Part shown: one piece after another, positions 1-7,022 of the stretch
Layout of the letters: each line of letters opens with the position of its first letter
Position numbering within the stretch: the stretch's first letter is position 1
NCBI RefSeq assembly: GCF_937958065.1
Contig: NZ_CALFXI010000055.1
Span: 1 to 35,180, forward strand
Reading direction: 5' to 3'
Source: an uncultured Steroidobacter sp.
Lineage (GTDB): Bacteria; Pseudomonadota; Gammaproteobacteria; Steroidobacterales; Steroidobacteraceae
DNA length: 35,180 nucleotides
Notes under the pieces: generated by a model
Database searches by the model: none
What the model was told of the DNA's origin: nothing
Seen by the model: the letters and a program-made list of their open reading frames with translations, nothing else
Translations under genes and position numbers: made by a program

Positions 1-591
1 GCGCGGCAGATCATGAAACTGCGCGACGGTTCGGTCGTCACGTTGACCGAGGGCGCGCAGATCGATTTCGCGTTATCGGACCGCGATCGCAAGATCACCC
101 TGCTCAGCGGCGCGGCGACCTTCAAAGTGGCCAAGGATCCGCGCCGACCGTTCGTCGTGCGCTCCGGCGACGTCTACGCTCAGGCCACCGGCACCGAATA
201 TTCCGTCCGCCGACTCGGCGACACGGGCGGTGCGGTTCATGTCGACGAGGGCAGTGTGCTGGTGTGGGCGCGTGACGATCGCGAGCAGGCGGTGCTGTTG
301 CATGCGGGCGGCGAGCTGACGCTGGATCCTGGGCCCGGCAATGTGGCTCCGCCCCTGCCTGCGCCAGCAATCGCACAGATCTCGCTCGACAATGTCACGA
401 TCGCGTCGGCGGTCGCACGTTTCAACAAGGTCAATCGCACCAGGATCGTCATCGAGGATGCCGGGATTGGAGCCATCAGGATCGTCGGTCTGTTCAGCGC
501 GCACGATCCGGACCAGTTCGCGCAGGCGGCGGCCATCGTCGCCGGCGCGCGCGTGATCCATCGCCAGGACGAAATCGTCCTGACGAAATAG
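1..591 (+). CDS. FecR-family anti-sigma regulator, C-terminal part (5' end outside window)
   Basis: The reading frame is open from base 1, so the gene starts upstream of the window; about 196 C-terminal residues are present. The first 100 or so residues are the FecR periplasmic beta-rich domain, recognisable from LTEGAQIDF, RKITLLSGAATFKVAKDP, RPFVVRSGDV and GTEYSVR. The last 70 residues (LDNVTIASAVARFNKVN...IRIVGLFSAHDPDQFA) resemble the short STN/DUF4974-type domain often found at the end of FecR proteins. In this family an inner-membrane FecR relays ligand binding by a TonB-dependent outer-membrane receptor to an ECF sigma factor. The partner sigma factor should lie upstream. The next gene is on the other strand and is not a TonB receptor, so a receptor, if there is one, is not immediately downstream. 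Confidence 0.88.
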   Translation, partial: ARQIMKLRDGSVVTLTEGAQIDFALSDRDRKITLLSGAATFKVAKDPRRPFVVRSGDVYAQATGTEYSVRRLGDTGGAVHVDEGSVLVWARDDREQAVLLHAGGELTLDPGPGNVAPPLPAPAIAQISLDNVTIASAVARFNKVNRTRIVIEDAGIGAIRIVGLFSAHDPDQFAQAAAIVAGARVIHRQDEIVLTK

Positions 592-601
592 CGAGCATCG
601 T

Positions 602-1483
602 TTATTGCTGTGCCGGCGGTTGCGGTTGAGGTGCCGCCGGCTCCGCGGGTTGCGCGGCCGGGACTTCGGACGGCCCGCTGCCGCTCTTGCGTTTGTCCCG
701 CTCCGGATCGGGCATGGGCAGCAGCTTGCCGGTGGGCAGCAGCGCCTCGACCGTCATCTGCGGCGGAATTCGTGAAGCGTCACGCGGGCCGCAGCTGGCG
801 GTCCGGTGCGTCACTTTTACATTGAGCTTGCGGAACACCTGGGTGCCCAGCTGCTCCAGCAGCTCGCAATCTTCGGGCTGCAGCCGCACGGTACGCGAGG
901 ATAACGTCACTTGCTGGCGTTGCGCCTCGAACACGATCGGATCGTTCATCGCCGCCGCCGGATTGCGGGTCACGCGCGACACCAGCTCCCGGCGCGATTT
1001 GTCCTTTTCGATCTCCTTCATCACCGCCGGCGTCAGCTCGACCGGCATCTGCACTTGAATGCGGATGCTGGCCGAAGGGCGGCGCTCGCTGGCGGGCGTG
1101 CGGAAGGTGGAGGAGGAGCGGTTGAACGGATCGCCTCGATCGAACGGGTCGCCGCGACCGAAGGGATCGGAGCCGGCGCGGCCGGGCAGCGGATCCATCA
1201 TGTCGTCGTTGCCGATCATGTACGAGTCGCAGTTGCGCACGTCCACTTTGATGTCGTCTCTGGCTCCGATCGCGAGCAGGATGTTGGCGACGCGCTGCTG
1301 CAGCTCGTGGCAGGCCTGGAAGTGTCTCGGCAGCCGGTATTGAAACGACAGCTCCTGGACCTTGTAGACCGCCGTGATCGGTCCGTCCGCGAGCGCCGTG
1401 CCGGCCAGCATCAAGGAGGCCGCTGACAGCACATTCAAGACAGCCGACACGCCACGATGGGTTGCGAGGTGCAGGGTCGTCAT
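602..1483 (-). CDS. Secreted protein of unknown function
   Basis: This is a 293-residue protein that I do not recognise. The N-terminus is a probable signal peptide (hydrophobic residues about 13-32, possible cut after ALA-D). Two halves look distantly alike, each with a pair of cysteines (CHELQQRVAN...VRNC near 58-78 and CELLEQLGTQ...TASC near 200-220), which suggests disulfides in the periplasm. Between them is a short tandem repeat, DPFGRGDPFDRGDPFNR. The C-terminus is low-complexity Pro/Gln/Ala. It is convergent with the FecR gene (10 bp between stop codons) and divergent from the sortase gene, sharing with it an upstream region that contains a 16-bp dyad box. The ATG at 1483 is the only start that gives a signal peptide. 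Confidence 0.7.
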   Translation of the reverse strand: MTTLHLATHRGVSAVLNVLSAASLMLAGTALADGPITAVYKVQELSFQYRLPRHFQACHELQQRVANILLAIGARDDIKVDVRNCDSYMIGNDDMMDPLPGRAGSDPFGRGDPFDRGDPFNRSSSTFRTPASERRPSASIRIQVQMPVELTPAVMKEIEKDKSRRELVSRVTRNPAAAMNDPIVFEAQRQQVTLSSRTVRLQPEDCELLEQLGTQVFRKLNVKVTHRTASCGPRDASRIPPQMTVEALLPTGKLLPMPDPERDKRKSGSGPSEVPAAQPAEPAAPQPQPPAQQ

Positions 1484-1575
1484 GGGGCAATCTCCGCTGC
1501 GGACCGCATGCGATTTTCTCCGAGTCTAGGCGCGCGGCAAGGCCACGTCGAGCGTCCGACAGACGACTCGCATGG

Positions 1576-1591
1576 TTGGACCTAGGGCTAA
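1576..1591. promoter_or_regulatory. Dyad box A (TTGGACCTAGGGCTAA)
   Basis: This 16-bp imperfect palindrome lies in the divergent gap between the secreted protein (start 1483) and the sortase (start 1651), 59 bp upstream of the latter. It matches the box at 20766 in 15 of 16 positions, and the similarity continues into ATTG on its right side. It is one of seven related copies in the window. Function as an operator is inferred from recurrence and placement. Confidence 0.6.
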
Positions 1592-1650
1592 TTGCTGCGT
1601 GTTCAGTCTGGGCCGACGCTGCTCGCCCGAGAAACAATCAGAGCTGGAAC

Positions 1651-2313
1651 ATGGCCCGAGCGAGCGCGAGTGACGTGGGCAGGATGTTGGAGCGTGCGTG
1701 CTGGGCGCTCGCCTGCTTGTCGATCGCGCTGTACCTCGCGGCGAGAACGGATGCGGCCATCAATGGCGACGCCGATCTGGCCGAGGCGACCGCGGCGCCC
1801 GCGACTACCACATCGGATGTCGCGCCTGCCGCGCCTGTCCACGCCGATGCGCCAATCCAATCGAGCTCGGGCCTGCTCGGTCTGCTGGAAATTCCTTCGC
1901 TGGGACTGCGTACCGCGCTCTATGCCGATAGCAGCGAGGTCAATCTCAATCGGGGCGCCGGATTGATCGCCGGCATGGCCAGGCCGGGCGAGGGCGGCAA
2001 CCTGGGCGTGGCGGCGCATCGCGACGGCACGTTTCGACCGCTGGAGAACATTCGGGTCGGCGACTCGATCGAGCTCAGGACCGCGAATTTTCACTACGTC
2101 TATCGCGTCACTTCGATCACGGTCGTGGATCGCACCGATGCCGCGCTCCTGCGACGTACCGACCAGCCCGTCATCACGTTGGTGACCTGTTATCCATTTC
2201 GATTCGTAGGACCTGCGCCCCGAAGATTCGTGGTGCGCGGCCTGCTCGATGCCACTCGCGAAGCCACCGCGTCCACGACGGCGCCGCTGCGCGAGAAGCC
2301 TGCCGCCATCTGA
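1651..2313 (+). CDS. Class D-like sortase
   Basis: This 220-residue transpeptidase has an N-terminal membrane anchor (about residues 14-32), an Ala/Thr/Pro-rich linker to about 70, and a sortase beta-barrel beyond. All three catalytic residues of the family are visible: His123 in AAHRDGTF, Cys180 in TLVTCYPF and Arg192 in APRRFVVRG. Sortases cut a C-terminal sorting motif and attach the protein to an amine acceptor; in Gram-negatives the acceptor is generally unknown. The ATG at 1651 is chosen over in-frame upstream starts because it places the anchor at the N-terminus; ATG 1684 is an alternative. The next gene begins 27 bp downstream and encodes a protein with a plausible sorting signal, so enzyme and substrate are probably co-transcribed. 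Confidence 0.88.
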   Translation: MARASASDVGRMLERACWALACLSIALYLAARTDAAINGDADLAEATAAPATTTSDVAPAAPVHADAPIQSSSGLLGLLEIPSLGLRTALYADSSEVNLNRGAGLIAGMARPGEGGNLGVAAHRDGTFRPLENIRVGDSIELRTANFHYVYRVTSITVVDRTDAALLRRTDQPVITLVTCYPFRFVGPAPRRFVVRGLLDATREATASTTAPLREKPAAI

Positions 2314-2340
2314 AACTTTCCGACCGTGTAGGAGATGACC

Positions 2341-2970
2341 ATGGGTATCCGTTTTCGCGTGATTTCTGGCGCGATGCTGGCGCTTGCCGCCGGTGCGGTC
2401 CTGGCGCAGAACCCGACGGACTGCGCCGCCGTGGAATTCAGCGACGAGGTCCTGGAGCGCTTCCCACGGGCACCGGAAGCCTGTCTGGATGTGATATCGC
2501 GTGACGGTCAGGACTACGCGGTGTTCAACGCCCAACTCGTGCAGGTGCGCGGAAACACCATGCAGGTGCGCTTCCACCTGCCGGACGGCTCGCTCGGGCC
2601 GACGCAGTCCATCACGCCGCCGAAAGATTTCCGGGTACTCGTCGATGGCGAGCCCAGGCGCATCTCGGAGCTGGCGCCGAATCAGGATTTGAAAGCGTAC
2701 GTCGAGGTCAGTCGCCCGGTGATGGCACTGGAGCCAGCCGATACCGCCCAAAGCCTGGTGATCGTCCCCCTGCTGGCGGAAGAAGAGGTCGCGGAAGAGG
2801 TCGATACGGAACGCGTGGCCGAAGCCGATCCGCAAATGCCGGCTACTGCCGGACCCGCGCCTCTGTTTGCTGTTCTCGGCGTGCTGTTCGCGTGCGGCGC
2901 ACTGTGCGTGCGAGCGATGCGTGGCATGCGCGAGCCCATGAAGAATTTCCAATCGAGGAGCGAATCATGA
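2341..2970 (+). CDS. Exported protein with C-terminal sorting-type signal, putative sortase substrate
   Basis: The 209-residue protein has a signal peptide (about 1-22, VLA-QN), a roughly 100-residue soluble region containing two cysteines, an acidic stretch (AEEEVAEEVDTE), and then a tripartite tail. The tail is the motif MPATAG near residues 166-171, about 18 hydrophobic residues (APLFAVLGVLFACGALCV) and a basic end (RAMRGMR). That arrangement is the cell-wall sorting signal layout used by sortases, with MPATAG in place of LPxTG. ATG 2341 is chosen because the purine-rich TAGGAG lies 6 bp before it; ATG 2335 would leave no spacing. The soluble domain is not one I recognise. It overlaps the next gene by 4 bp (ATGA). 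Confidence 0.75.
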   Translation: MGIRFRVISGAMLALAAGAVLAQNPTDCAAVEFSDEVLERFPRAPEACLDVISRDGQDYAVFNAQLVQVRGNTMQVRFHLPDGSLGPTQSITPPKDFRVLVDGEPRRISELAPNQDLKAYVEVSRPVMALEPADTAQSLVIVPLLAEEEVAEEVDTERVAEADPQMPATAGPAPLFAVLGVLFACGALCVRAMRGMREPMKNFQSRSES

Positions 2971-3530
2971 TCCGGACTACTGTGGTTGTTTGTCTGGCCT
3001 GCCTGCCGCTGCTCGGGCTGGCGGGGGAGCGGAAAAAGATGTCGTCGGAGAATGTCACCAAGGCGACGGCGACGGTGCAGTCAGTCGATCACGACAGCAG
3101 GTCGCTCGTGCTGCGCACCCCCGATGGCGTGGACACGCTGGTGGTGGTCGGGCCCGAGGTGCGCAACTTCGACCAGATCGAAGCTGGCGATACCGTGACG
3201 GCCACCTACAAGGAAGCATTGGCCGCGGAGGTCGTGCCCAAAGGCTCGGCGGCGTCCGAGCAGCCGCGAACCACGATTTCCGAGAGTCGGGCTAATCCCG
3301 GCGAGCCACCCGCCGCTTCGGTCACCGCTTCGGTTTCGACCGATGTCGTCATCCAGTCGGTGGATCAGTCGTTCGATACCGTGACCTTCAAACGACCGGA
3401 CGGCATCGTGCGCACGGTGGCGATCAACGACCCCGAGGCCACCAAGTTCGTACACAGGCTGAAGCCGGGCGACGAGGTGCGGATCACGTACACGGAAGCT
3501 ACAGCGATTGCTCTGAACAAGTCGGAGTGA
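2967..3530 (+). CDS. Exported protein with two copies of a small beta-rich domain
   Basis: This 187-residue protein has a short N-terminal hydrophobic segment (IRTTVVVCLACLPLLGLAG) as a probable signal peptide. The mature part is a tandem duplication: TATVQSVDHDSRSLVLRTPDG...FDQIEAGDTVTATYKEA (about 33-88) and DVVIQSVDQSFDTVTFKRPDG...VHRLKPGDEVRITYTEA (about 125-180). Each copy has a VQSVD...PDG strand pair and an (E/K)xGDxVxxTYxEA end, as in small OB-like or DUF5666-like periplasmic domains; the family name is uncertain. The start at 2967 has GAGGAG 6 bp upstream and overlaps the previous stop, which indicates translational coupling with the putative sortase substrate. Longer in-frame starts would add a signal-less extension and are rejected. 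Confidence 0.78.
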   Translation: MIRTTVVVCLACLPLLGLAGERKKMSSENVTKATATVQSVDHDSRSLVLRTPDGVDTLVVVGPEVRNFDQIEAGDTVTATYKEALAAEVVPKGSAASEQPRTTISESRANPGEPPAASVTASVSTDVVIQSVDQSFDTVTFKRPDGIVRTVAINDPEATKFVHRLKPGDEVRITYTEATAIALNKSE

Positions 3531-3793
3531 GGTGGCACGGCGGGCGCGCGTGTCGGGTGACTTTGCCGATATATACAAAGGGACACAGCGAAATGAGTTT
3601 CGATTCGGCAAATCCCGATCTACTCGCGTAAGCCGCTGCCGCATGATCAGCGCGGAAGTCCTTGACTGCACTGGTTCACCGCGGGATCGTGGTATCGGGC
3701 TGCATACAAGGCCGCGCTTCCCAGAATGTGGCCACGTCGCGGAGCGCGCGAAATACATCGAAATGTATCGTCGGGTGCATAGCGGGAGTTTTC
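3531..3793 (+). promoter_or_regulatory. Upstream region of the FixJ-type regulator, with ATACAT-CGAA-ATGTAT inverted repeat
   Basis: This 263-bp gap has no convincing gene. At 3753-3768 is a perfect 6-bp inverted repeat with a 4-bp spacer, 25 bp before the regulator's GTG start. It is AT-rich compared with its surroundings. It does not match the TTGGnCC dyad seen elsewhere, so if it is an operator it would bind a different protein or serve autoregulation. Confidence 0.4.
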
Positions 3794-4513
3794 GTGAGCA
3801 GGACACCATCTACCGTGTTCATCGTCGATGACGATGCCGATGTGCGACGGGCGCTGACCCGTCTGTTATGCGCGTCTCGCTATGTCACGCGCTCCTTCGG
3901 ATCCGCTGCCGAGTTTCTCGCGCATCACGATCCCACCGTGCCCGGCTGCCTGCTGCTGGATCTGGCCATGCCCGATCAGAGCGGCCTGGACGTGCAGTCG
4001 GCGCTGGTCGAAGCAGGATGTCAGCGGCCCATCATCTTCCTGAGCGGTCATGGCAGCATCGCCGAGAGTGTGATCGCCATGCGCGCCGGCGCGGTCAACT
4101 TTCTCACCAAGCCGGTCGAGAACGAAGAACTGCTCGGCGCCGTCGAAGAGGGTTTGCGCATGGATGAAGAGCAGCGCCGCGCGACCGGCCTGCGCCAGAT
4201 CGTGCAGGAGCGGATCGCAACGCTTACGCCGCGCGAACGCGAAGTGCTCGCGCACGTCGTCGAGGGTCGCATGAACAAACAAATTGCCGGCGACCTCGGC
4301 ACCGTGCTCAAGACCATCAAGGTGCATCGCGCGCGGGTGATGCACAAGATGCGCGTGCGGTCGCTGGCCCAGCTGGTGAAGCTGATCGCCGCCTCGGGCG
4401 TGGTGCTGGAACGGCCGGCGCGCACCAGCGAGCTGCCCACCGATGTGAAATACAGCGCACCGATGGGCTCGAACGGCGGCGGCCACTCCATGGGCGGCGT
4501 GGCGCACTGGTGA
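3794..4513 (+). CDS. FixJ/NarL-type two-component response regulator
   Basis: The 239-residue protein has a receiver domain (about 7-120) and a LuxR-type helix-turn-helix (about 140-205). Receiver residues are visible: acidic pocket D12-D14 in VDDDAD, phospho-acceptor D56 in LLLDLAMPDQSG, the FLSGHGS threonine/serine position, and Lys in LTKPV. The DNA-binding part has LTPREREVLAHVVEGRMNKQIA and VKVHR-like IKVHRARVMHKM. It would activate transcription as a dimer after phosphorylation by a histidine kinase. GTG 3794 is chosen because GGGAG sits 5 bp upstream and the protein then starts just before the receiver; the open frame extends further upstream without family sequence. No kinase is adjacent, but four lie within 20 kb. 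It is the best local candidate for the protein that binds the recurring dyad boxes (inference). Confidence 0.9.
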   Translation: MSRTPSTVFIVDDDADVRRALTRLLCASRYVTRSFGSAAEFLAHHDPTVPGCLLLDLAMPDQSGLDVQSALVEAGCQRPIIFLSGHGSIAESVIAMRAGAVNFLTKPVENEELLGAVEEGLRMDEEQRRATGLRQIVQERIATLTPREREVLAHVVEGRMNKQIAGDLGTVLKTIKVHRARVMHKMRVRSLAQLVKLIAASGVVLERPARTSELPTDVKYSAPMGSNGGGHSMGGVAHW

Positions 4514-4532
4514 GCCGAAGCGGGCGCGATTA

Positions 4533-5423
4533 CTAGACCCGCTCGAAATCCTGCAACTGCGCCCGGTAGCTGACCTTGCTCAGCTCGGCGCCGAAGAACA
4601 GCATCTTGCTCATGACGTGCATCCATAACATCACGATGAGAATGCCGCCGATCGCACCATAAGCGCTCCATTTTTGAGCCGCGCGCGCCGCATAGATCGA
4701 CAGCAGTTCCGCACCGAAGATCCAGGTGAGTCCGGCCAGCACGGCGGCGAGCCGCACGTCGCTCCAGCGAACCTGCACTGGAGGCAGAGTTCGCAGCAGC
4801 AATGCGAACGTGAGCGGTGCCATGATCAGCGAACCGAGCAGCGGCAGCAGCCAGCCGAGCGTGTCGCTCAAGAATGTCGGCTCGCCTGGCAGCGCCACGA
4901 GCCACTGCAATGCGCCGATGATGGCGAACAACGTCAACAGCACGGCACCGGCGCCCAGCATGATGCCGAAGGCGATGACGCGCTCGGTGAGTTTCATGCG
5001 CAGCGCGAGCGGTATAGAACCGGCGGCCAGCGGCGGAGGTTGTTTCCAGATTGCGCGGAACGTCATGCGCAAATGAGCGAACAGGGCCGACGAAGTCATC
5101 AACAGTCCGACGATGCCGATGAGCGTCGCGACGGGCGAGCCGCGTTGCAGGTATTCGGAGACCTGTTCGACCGCGCCGCGCACATCCGTGCCGAACGTGA
5201 TTTCGACCGTGTTCAAGACGCGCTGCTCCACGTTCACCGCCAGCGGCGACAGACGTAGCAGCCATCCCACCGCCGCCATGAGCAGCACCAGCAGTGGCAC
5301 CAGCGAAAGCAGCGCGTAATAGACCATCGCGCCGGCAAAGTAGTGCGCGTAGTCGCTGACGTACTCGCTGGCGGCGGCGCGAATCAACTTGGAGTGCGCT
5401 GAGATCGAGAAGCTCACCGTCAT
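4533..5423 (-). CDS. YihY/BrkB (UPF0761) family inner-membrane protein
   Basis: This 296-residue polytopic protein has the family's opening (ASEYVSDYAHYFAGAMVYYALLSLVPLLVLLMA) and about six hydrophobic segments, ending in a region with AYGAIGGILIVMLWMHVMSKMLFFGAEL that is typical of YihY proteins. Family members were once called ribonuclease BN, but that activity belongs to another protein; their role is unknown and envelope or transport functions have been suggested. Length agrees with the family. It is convergent with the response regulator (19 bp between stops) and divergent from the aspartase-like gene, with a dyad box 32 bp upstream of its ATG. Confidence 0.85.
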   Translation of the reverse strand: MTVSFSISAHSKLIRAAASEYVSDYAHYFAGAMVYYALLSLVPLLVLLMAAVGWLLRLSPLAVNVEQRVLNTVEITFGTDVRGAVEQVSEYLQRGSPVATLIGIVGLLMTSSALFAHLRMTFRAIWKQPPPLAAGSIPLALRMKLTERVIAFGIMLGAGAVLLTLFAIIGALQWLVALPGEPTFLSDTLGWLLPLLGSLIMAPLTFALLLRTLPPVQVRWSDVRLAAVLAGLTWIFGAELLSIYAARAAQKWSAYGAIGGILIVMLWMHVMSKMLFFGAELSKVSYRAQLQDFERV

Positions 5424-5454
5424 CGACTCTCGGCGTCATCCCCATCAGTCACAG

Positions 5455-5470
5455 TTGGACCTAAGTCCTA
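5455..5470. promoter_or_regulatory. Dyad box B (TTGGACCTAAGTCCTA)
   Basis: This copy of the 16-bp dyad sits between the divergent YihY-like gene (start 5423) and aspartase-like gene (start 5534, 63 bp away). The left half is identical to box A over nine positions. The inner part GGACCTAAGTCC is itself nearly palindromic, resembling in size and symmetry the sites of NarL/FixJ-family regulators. Confidence 0.55.
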
Positions 5471-5533
5471 CGCGTATCCATTGCCGAGTGAGCTAGGTTC
5501 CTCGCGACAGTGCGGACCACCCGAGGGCGAACC

Positions 5534-6997
5534 ATGAGCGATCCTCAAGCGGACGAGGCGTTTCGCAGGAGCATTTGTACGCAGCCGCAGGGCAATGGCC
5601 GCGTACGCGCGGAAACGGACGGCCTCGGCGAGCGTGAGGTGCCGGTGGACGTCTACTGGGGCGTCAATGTGTCGCGCGCGCTCGAGAATTTCGCGATCAG
5701 CGGCCGGCCGATCTCGGTGTATTCCGATCTCATCTATGGTTACGCGTGCGTCAAGCAGGCTGCCGCACACGCGAACGCGGATCTGGGCCTCCTGCCGCGC
5801 TGGAAGGCGGATCTGATCGAGCGGGCCTGCGTCGAAATTCGCGCGGGCGCGCTGCGCGACCAGTTCGTCGTGGACATCATGCAGGGCGGCGCCGGTACCT
5901 CGACCAACATGAACTTCAACGAGGTGATCGCGAATCGCGCGTTGGAGTTGGGCGGCTACCCGAAAGGCGACTATGCACGCATCGATCCCAACGACGATGT
6001 GAACTGCTCCCAGAACACCAACGACACCTACCCGACGGCGCTGAAGATCGGTCTGCACCTGGCGCTGGAGCGCCTGCAGGTGGAGCTGGTTTCGCTGGCG
6101 ACCGCGTTTCATGCCAAAGGTGGCGAGTTCGCCGGCATGGTCAAAGTCGGGCGCACGCAGCTGCAGGACGCCGCGCCCATGACCCTGGGGCAGGAATTTC
6201 AAGCGTTCGCGATCACGCTCGCCGAAGAATGTCTCGGCTTCGAACACGTGCTGGGTCAATTGTGCGAGATCAGCCTGGGCGCGACCGCGATAGGCACCGG
6301 CGTCACGGCGCATGCGCGCTACGCCGAGGCGGCGCGGCAGCACCTGGCGGATATCACCGGTTATGCGCTGCGAACCTCACCGGACCTGGTCGAGGCCACC
6401 ACCGACGTGGGTTGTCTGATGGAGCTGTCCGGCACGTTGAAGAAATGTGCCATGAAGCTGTCGAAAATCTGTAACGACCTGCGACTGCTCAGCTCCGGAC
6501 CGCAGGCCGGGCTCGGCGAAATCAGTCTGCCGCCGCGGCAGGCGGGCGCGAGCATCATGCCGGGCAACGTGAATCCGGTGATTCCCGAAGCGGTCAATCA
6601 AGTCGCGTTCGTGGTCGCCGGCGGCGACGTGACGCTGACCATGGCGGCCGAAGCCGGCCAGCTGCAGCTCAACGCGTTCGTGCCGGTGATGGCCCAGGTG
6701 CTGTTCGAGAATCTCAAGGTCATGACGGCCGCGGTGATCACGTTGCGCGAGCATTGCATCATCGGCGTGAAGGCCAACATGAACCGGCTCGAACAGCACT
6801 CGCGTTCGTTCGTCGGCGTGATCACCGCGCTCATTCCTCATATCGGCTACGAGCCCGCGGCGCGCCTGGCGAGGCAGGCACTGACCGACGGTGGCGACAT
6901 CGTCGATGTGGTCGTTGCCTCGGGCTTGATGTCCCGCGAGGAAGTGGCCTCGCTGCTCAGCGCCGCGCGTCTGAACGGCGAGCAGATCAGACATTGA
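5534..6997 (+). CDS. Aspartase/fumarase superfamily protein, aspartase-like, with altered active site
   Basis: The 487-residue protein is full length for class II fumarase/aspartate ammonia-lyase. Aspartase-type features include GRTQLQDAAPMTLGQEF and NTNDTYPTA, and the whole fold is collinear. The signature loop normally reads GSSxMPxKxNP; here it is GASIMPGNVNP (337-348). The position of the catalytic Ser (Ser318 of E. coli FumC) is Ala339, and that of the substrate-binding Lys (Lys324) is Asn345. The usual HPND is DPND (Asp151). Loss of both Ser and Lys argues against ordinary lyase activity, so the protein may be inactive, regulatory, or changed in chemistry. ATG 5534 has GAGGG 6 bp upstream; the GTG at 5510 is rejected. 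It is followed after 25 bp by the baeRF3 gene, likely as one operon. Confidence 0.85.
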   Translation: MSDPQADEAFRRSICTQPQGNGRVRAETDGLGEREVPVDVYWGVNVSRALENFAISGRPISVYSDLIYGYACVKQAAAHANADLGLLPRWKADLIERACVEIRAGALRDQFVVDIMQGGAGTSTNMNFNEVIANRALELGGYPKGDYARIDPNDDVNCSQNTNDTYPTALKIGLHLALERLQVELVSLATAFHAKGGEFAGMVKVGRTQLQDAAPMTLGQEFQAFAITLAEECLGFEHVLGQLCEISLGATAIGTGVTAHARYAEAARQHLADITGYALRTSPDLVEATTDVGCLMELSGTLKKCAMKLSKICNDLRLLSSGPQAGLGEISLPPRQAGASIMPGNVNPVIPEAVNQVAFVVAGGDVTLTMAAEAGQLQLNAFVPVMAQVLFENLKVMTAAVITLREHCIIGVKANMNRLEQHSRSFVGVITALIPHIGYEPAARLARQALTDGGDIVDVVVASGLMSREEVASLLSAARLNGEQIRH

Positions 6998-7022
6998 GGC
7001 GCGTTTTGCGACAGGGGGCGTC

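Noticed and set aside
1603..2952. A 449-codon open frame on the minus strand opposite the sortase and its substrate
   Set aside because: It shows no family motifs and has a His/Arg/Gln-rich composition typical of the antisense of GC-rich genes; the plus-strand genes have catalytic motifs and ribosome sites.
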